The position numbers and the translations under genes were made by a program. Under the pieces are notes generated by a model. That model was given only the letters and a program-made list of their open reading frames with translations, was not told the origin of the DNA and made no database searches. Of a stretch of 64,000 bases of DNA, positions 62,809-64,000 are shown piece by piece (the first letter of the stretch is position 1; the number at the start of each line of letters is the position of its first letter). Source of the DNA: Neobacillus cucumis. GTDB lineage: Bacteria; Bacillota; Bacilli; Bacillales; Cytobacillaceae. The stretch is taken from assembly GCF_002860255.1 (NCBI RefSeq), contig NZ_PGVE01000035.1:124001-188000 (forward strand), given 5' to 3'.

Positions 62809-62827
62809 TTAGTAGCCCTTGCAGTTT
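62781..62827 (+). terminator. Stem-loop after trmFO
   Basis: Ten-base perfect arms TGCAAGGGCT (62781-62790) and AGCCCTTGCA (62814-62823) around a 23-base loop, followed by GTTTT. The rest of the gap to hslV (62828-63034) is AT-rich and shows no coding sequence; I find no remnant of xerC. Confidence 0.55.
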
Positions 62828-63034
62828 TAATCGTATGTTAATTGTGAATGTTTTATTAAACATATTTGTTGGGTGTTTACAAATAGTAAGCAATTCCGCA
62901 AAATGACAATTGAACCATTAATAACTTGATTTCAGTGATTTCATTTTTTCATTAATAAGAGGGTTCAAATACCCAGCTATTACATATCACTTGACTTTTT
63001 AAACGGAAAATTACTCCAAGAGGAGGAAGAACTC

Positions 63035-63577
63035 ATGAATCAATTTCATGCGACTACAATATTTGCAATCCACCATAACGGTGAATGCTCCATGTCCGGT
63101 GATGGTCAGGTGACATTTGGAAATGCCGTTGTGATGAAACACACTGCTAGAAAAGTAAGAAAGATATTTAATGGTAAAGTATTGGCAGGTTTCGCTGGTT
63201 CAGTGGCAGATGCATTTACACTTTTTGAACTGTTTGAAGGAAAGTTAGAGGAATATAATGGAAATCTTCAAAGGGCTGCTGTCGAGCTTGCTAAAGAGTG
63301 GAGAAACGATAAGATGCTTCGCAAGTTGGAAGCGATGTTAATTGTCATGAATCGCGAAAGTTTGTTACTTGTATCCGGAACTGGTGAAGTGATTGAACCT
63401 GATGACGGAATTCTCGCTATCGGCTCAGGGGGAAATTATGCATTGGCAGCTGGCCGTTCTTTAAAGAAATATGCAGGTGAACATTTATCTGCAAAAGAAA
63501 TTGCAAAAGCTTCTTTAGAAATAGCTGCAGAAATATGTGTATATACCAACCACAACATTATCGTTGAAGAGCTGTAA
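63035..63577 (+). CDS. hslV: HslV (ClpQ/CodW), peptidase subunit of the HslUV protease
   Basis: Proteasome-beta-like peptidase that forms double hexamers with the HslU unfoldase. 180 residues. Conserved blocks: [23 protein letters not shown] (starting near residue 20), [19 protein letters not shown], and [13 protein letters not shown]. The N-terminus is [11 protein letters not shown]. In B. subtilis the corresponding residues 2-3 are serines and the enzyme is described as an N-terminal Ser protease; here neither residue is Ser, and the canonical HslV Thr-Thr pair is at 7-8. AGAGGAGGAAG precedes the ATG. Confidence 0.95.
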   Translation: MNQFHATTIFAIHHNGECSMSGDGQVTFGNAVVMKHTARKVRKIFNGKVLAGFAGSVADAFTLFELFEGKLEEYNGNLQRAAVELAKEWRNDKMLRKLEAMLIVMNRESLLLVSGTGEVIEPDDGILAIGSGGNYALAAGRSLKKYAGEHLSAKEIAKASLEIAAEICVYTNHNIIVEEL

Positions 63578-63595
63578 CGGGAAGGAGACAAAAAA

Positions 63596-64000
63596 ATGGT
63601 AAAAACTACGAATTTAACTCCACGCCAAATAGTTGAAAAACTTGATCAATATATTATTGGACAAAAGGATGCAAAGAAAGCGGTTGCGGTTGCTTTGAGA
63701 AATCGTTTCAGAAGAGGTCTTTTAAATGAAAAGCTTCGTGAAGAAATTATTCCAAAAAATATTTTAATGATCGGTCCAACAGGGGTAGGTAAAACGGAAA
63801 TTGCCAGAAGAATGGCAAAGCTTGTCGGTGCTCCGTTTATAAAGGTAGAAGCAACTAAATTCACAGAAGTGGGATATGTTGGCCGAGATGTTGAATCCAT
63901 GGTTCGCGACCTGGCTGAAACTTCTGTTCGTTTAGTGAAAGAAGAACGGATGCAAAGTGTGAAGGAAAGAGCCGAAGAAAATGCTAATAGCAGGCTTGTG
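63596..64000 (+). CDS. hslU: HslU (ClpY/CodX), ATPase subunit of HslUV (3' end cut off)
   Basis: AAA+ unfoldase that feeds substrates to HslV. The first 135 codons are present. [17 protein letters not shown] is the family N-terminus; Walker A is GPTGVGKTE near residue 63, and [18 protein letters not shown] contains the GYVG pore loop. The segment after about residue 108 begins the I domain. GGGAAGGAG precedes the ATG 18 bases after hslV. The gene runs out of the window. Confidence 0.96.
   Translation, partial: MVKTTNLTPRQIVEKLDQYIIGQKDAKKAVAVALRNRFRRGLLNEKLREEIIPKNILMIGPTGVGKTEIARRMAKLVGAPFIKVEATKFTEVGYVGRDVESMVRDLAETSVRLVKEERMQSVKERAEENANSRLV

Noticed and set aside
62990-63015. Possible CodY box (AATTTTC-type) upstream of hslV
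   Set aside because: The best alignment on the minus strand has six or more mismatches to AATTTTCWGAAAATT.
62774-63034. Possible xerC pseudogene before hslV
   Set aside because: I looked for recombinase motifs in the translated gap on both strands and found only short AT-rich frames with many stops.

Overview
The window is a contiguous stretch of chromosomal housekeeping DNA from a spore-forming member of the Bacillaceae (Bacillus sensu lato; genus not resolvable from the sequence alone). Three things support this: protein sequences that read like Bacillus subtilis homologues, the presence of spoVM, remA, prkC and fapR, and a gene order that follows the B. subtilis block running from the pyr operon to clpQY almost gene for gene. 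I see no phage, transposon, CRISPR array, tRNA or rRNA. Of 61 genes called, 59 are complete; rluD and hslU are cut by the window edges. Only rqcH and rpmB are on the minus strand.

Layout. 1-705: end of rluD. 706-12681: the de novo UMP operon pyrR-pyrP-pyrB-pyrC-carA-carB-pyrK-pyrD-pyrF-pyrE, with a sigma-A promoter, three PyrR-type attenuators (before pyrR, pyrP and pyrB), tight overlaps between cistrons and a strong bidirectional terminator shared with the convergent rqcH. 12687-19465: rqcH (ribosome rescue), a Ca2+-type P-ATPase, yicC, remA, gmk, rpoZ. 19577-31622: coaBC, priA, def, fmt, rsmB, rlmN, the phosphatase/kinase pair prpC-prkC, rsgA, rpe. 31647-38960: thiN, the 27-codon spoVM, rpmB (minus), asp23-like yloU, fakA, sdaAB-sdaAA, recG. 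39068-42776: the lipid operon fapR-plsX-fabD-fabG-acpP with a clear FapR operator just downstream of the fapR -10 box. 42900-50057: rnc, smc, ftsY, ylxM, ffh (RNA processing, chromosome condensation, SRP targeting). 50099-52957: rpsP, khpA, ylqD, rimM, trmD, rplS (ribosome and tRNA maturation). 53194-64000: lepB, rbgA, rnhB, sucC-sucD, dprA, topA, trmFO, hslV, hslU.

The genes are mostly growth-linked: nucleotide supply, formylation/deformylation, ribosome assembly (rsgA, rbgA, rimM), protein export (ftsY, ylxM, ffh, lepB), phospholipid precursor supply and chromosome topology. Their regulation is partly visible in the DNA: PyrR attenuation, FapR autoregulation, a probable CcpA cre box before sucC, and a structured leader before rplS.

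I did not find a novel multi-gene system. The points worth a second look are small: no xerC/codV between trmFO and hslV, an HslV N-terminus without the serine used by the B. subtilis enzyme, a cre-like box upstream of the sucC promoter, a perfect 16-bp palindrome before topA, a short repeat family with a GAAAAGCGGAAG core, and two places where a promoter is nested in the preceding gene's terminator. Comparisons with B. subtilis are from memory of that genome, not from a search.
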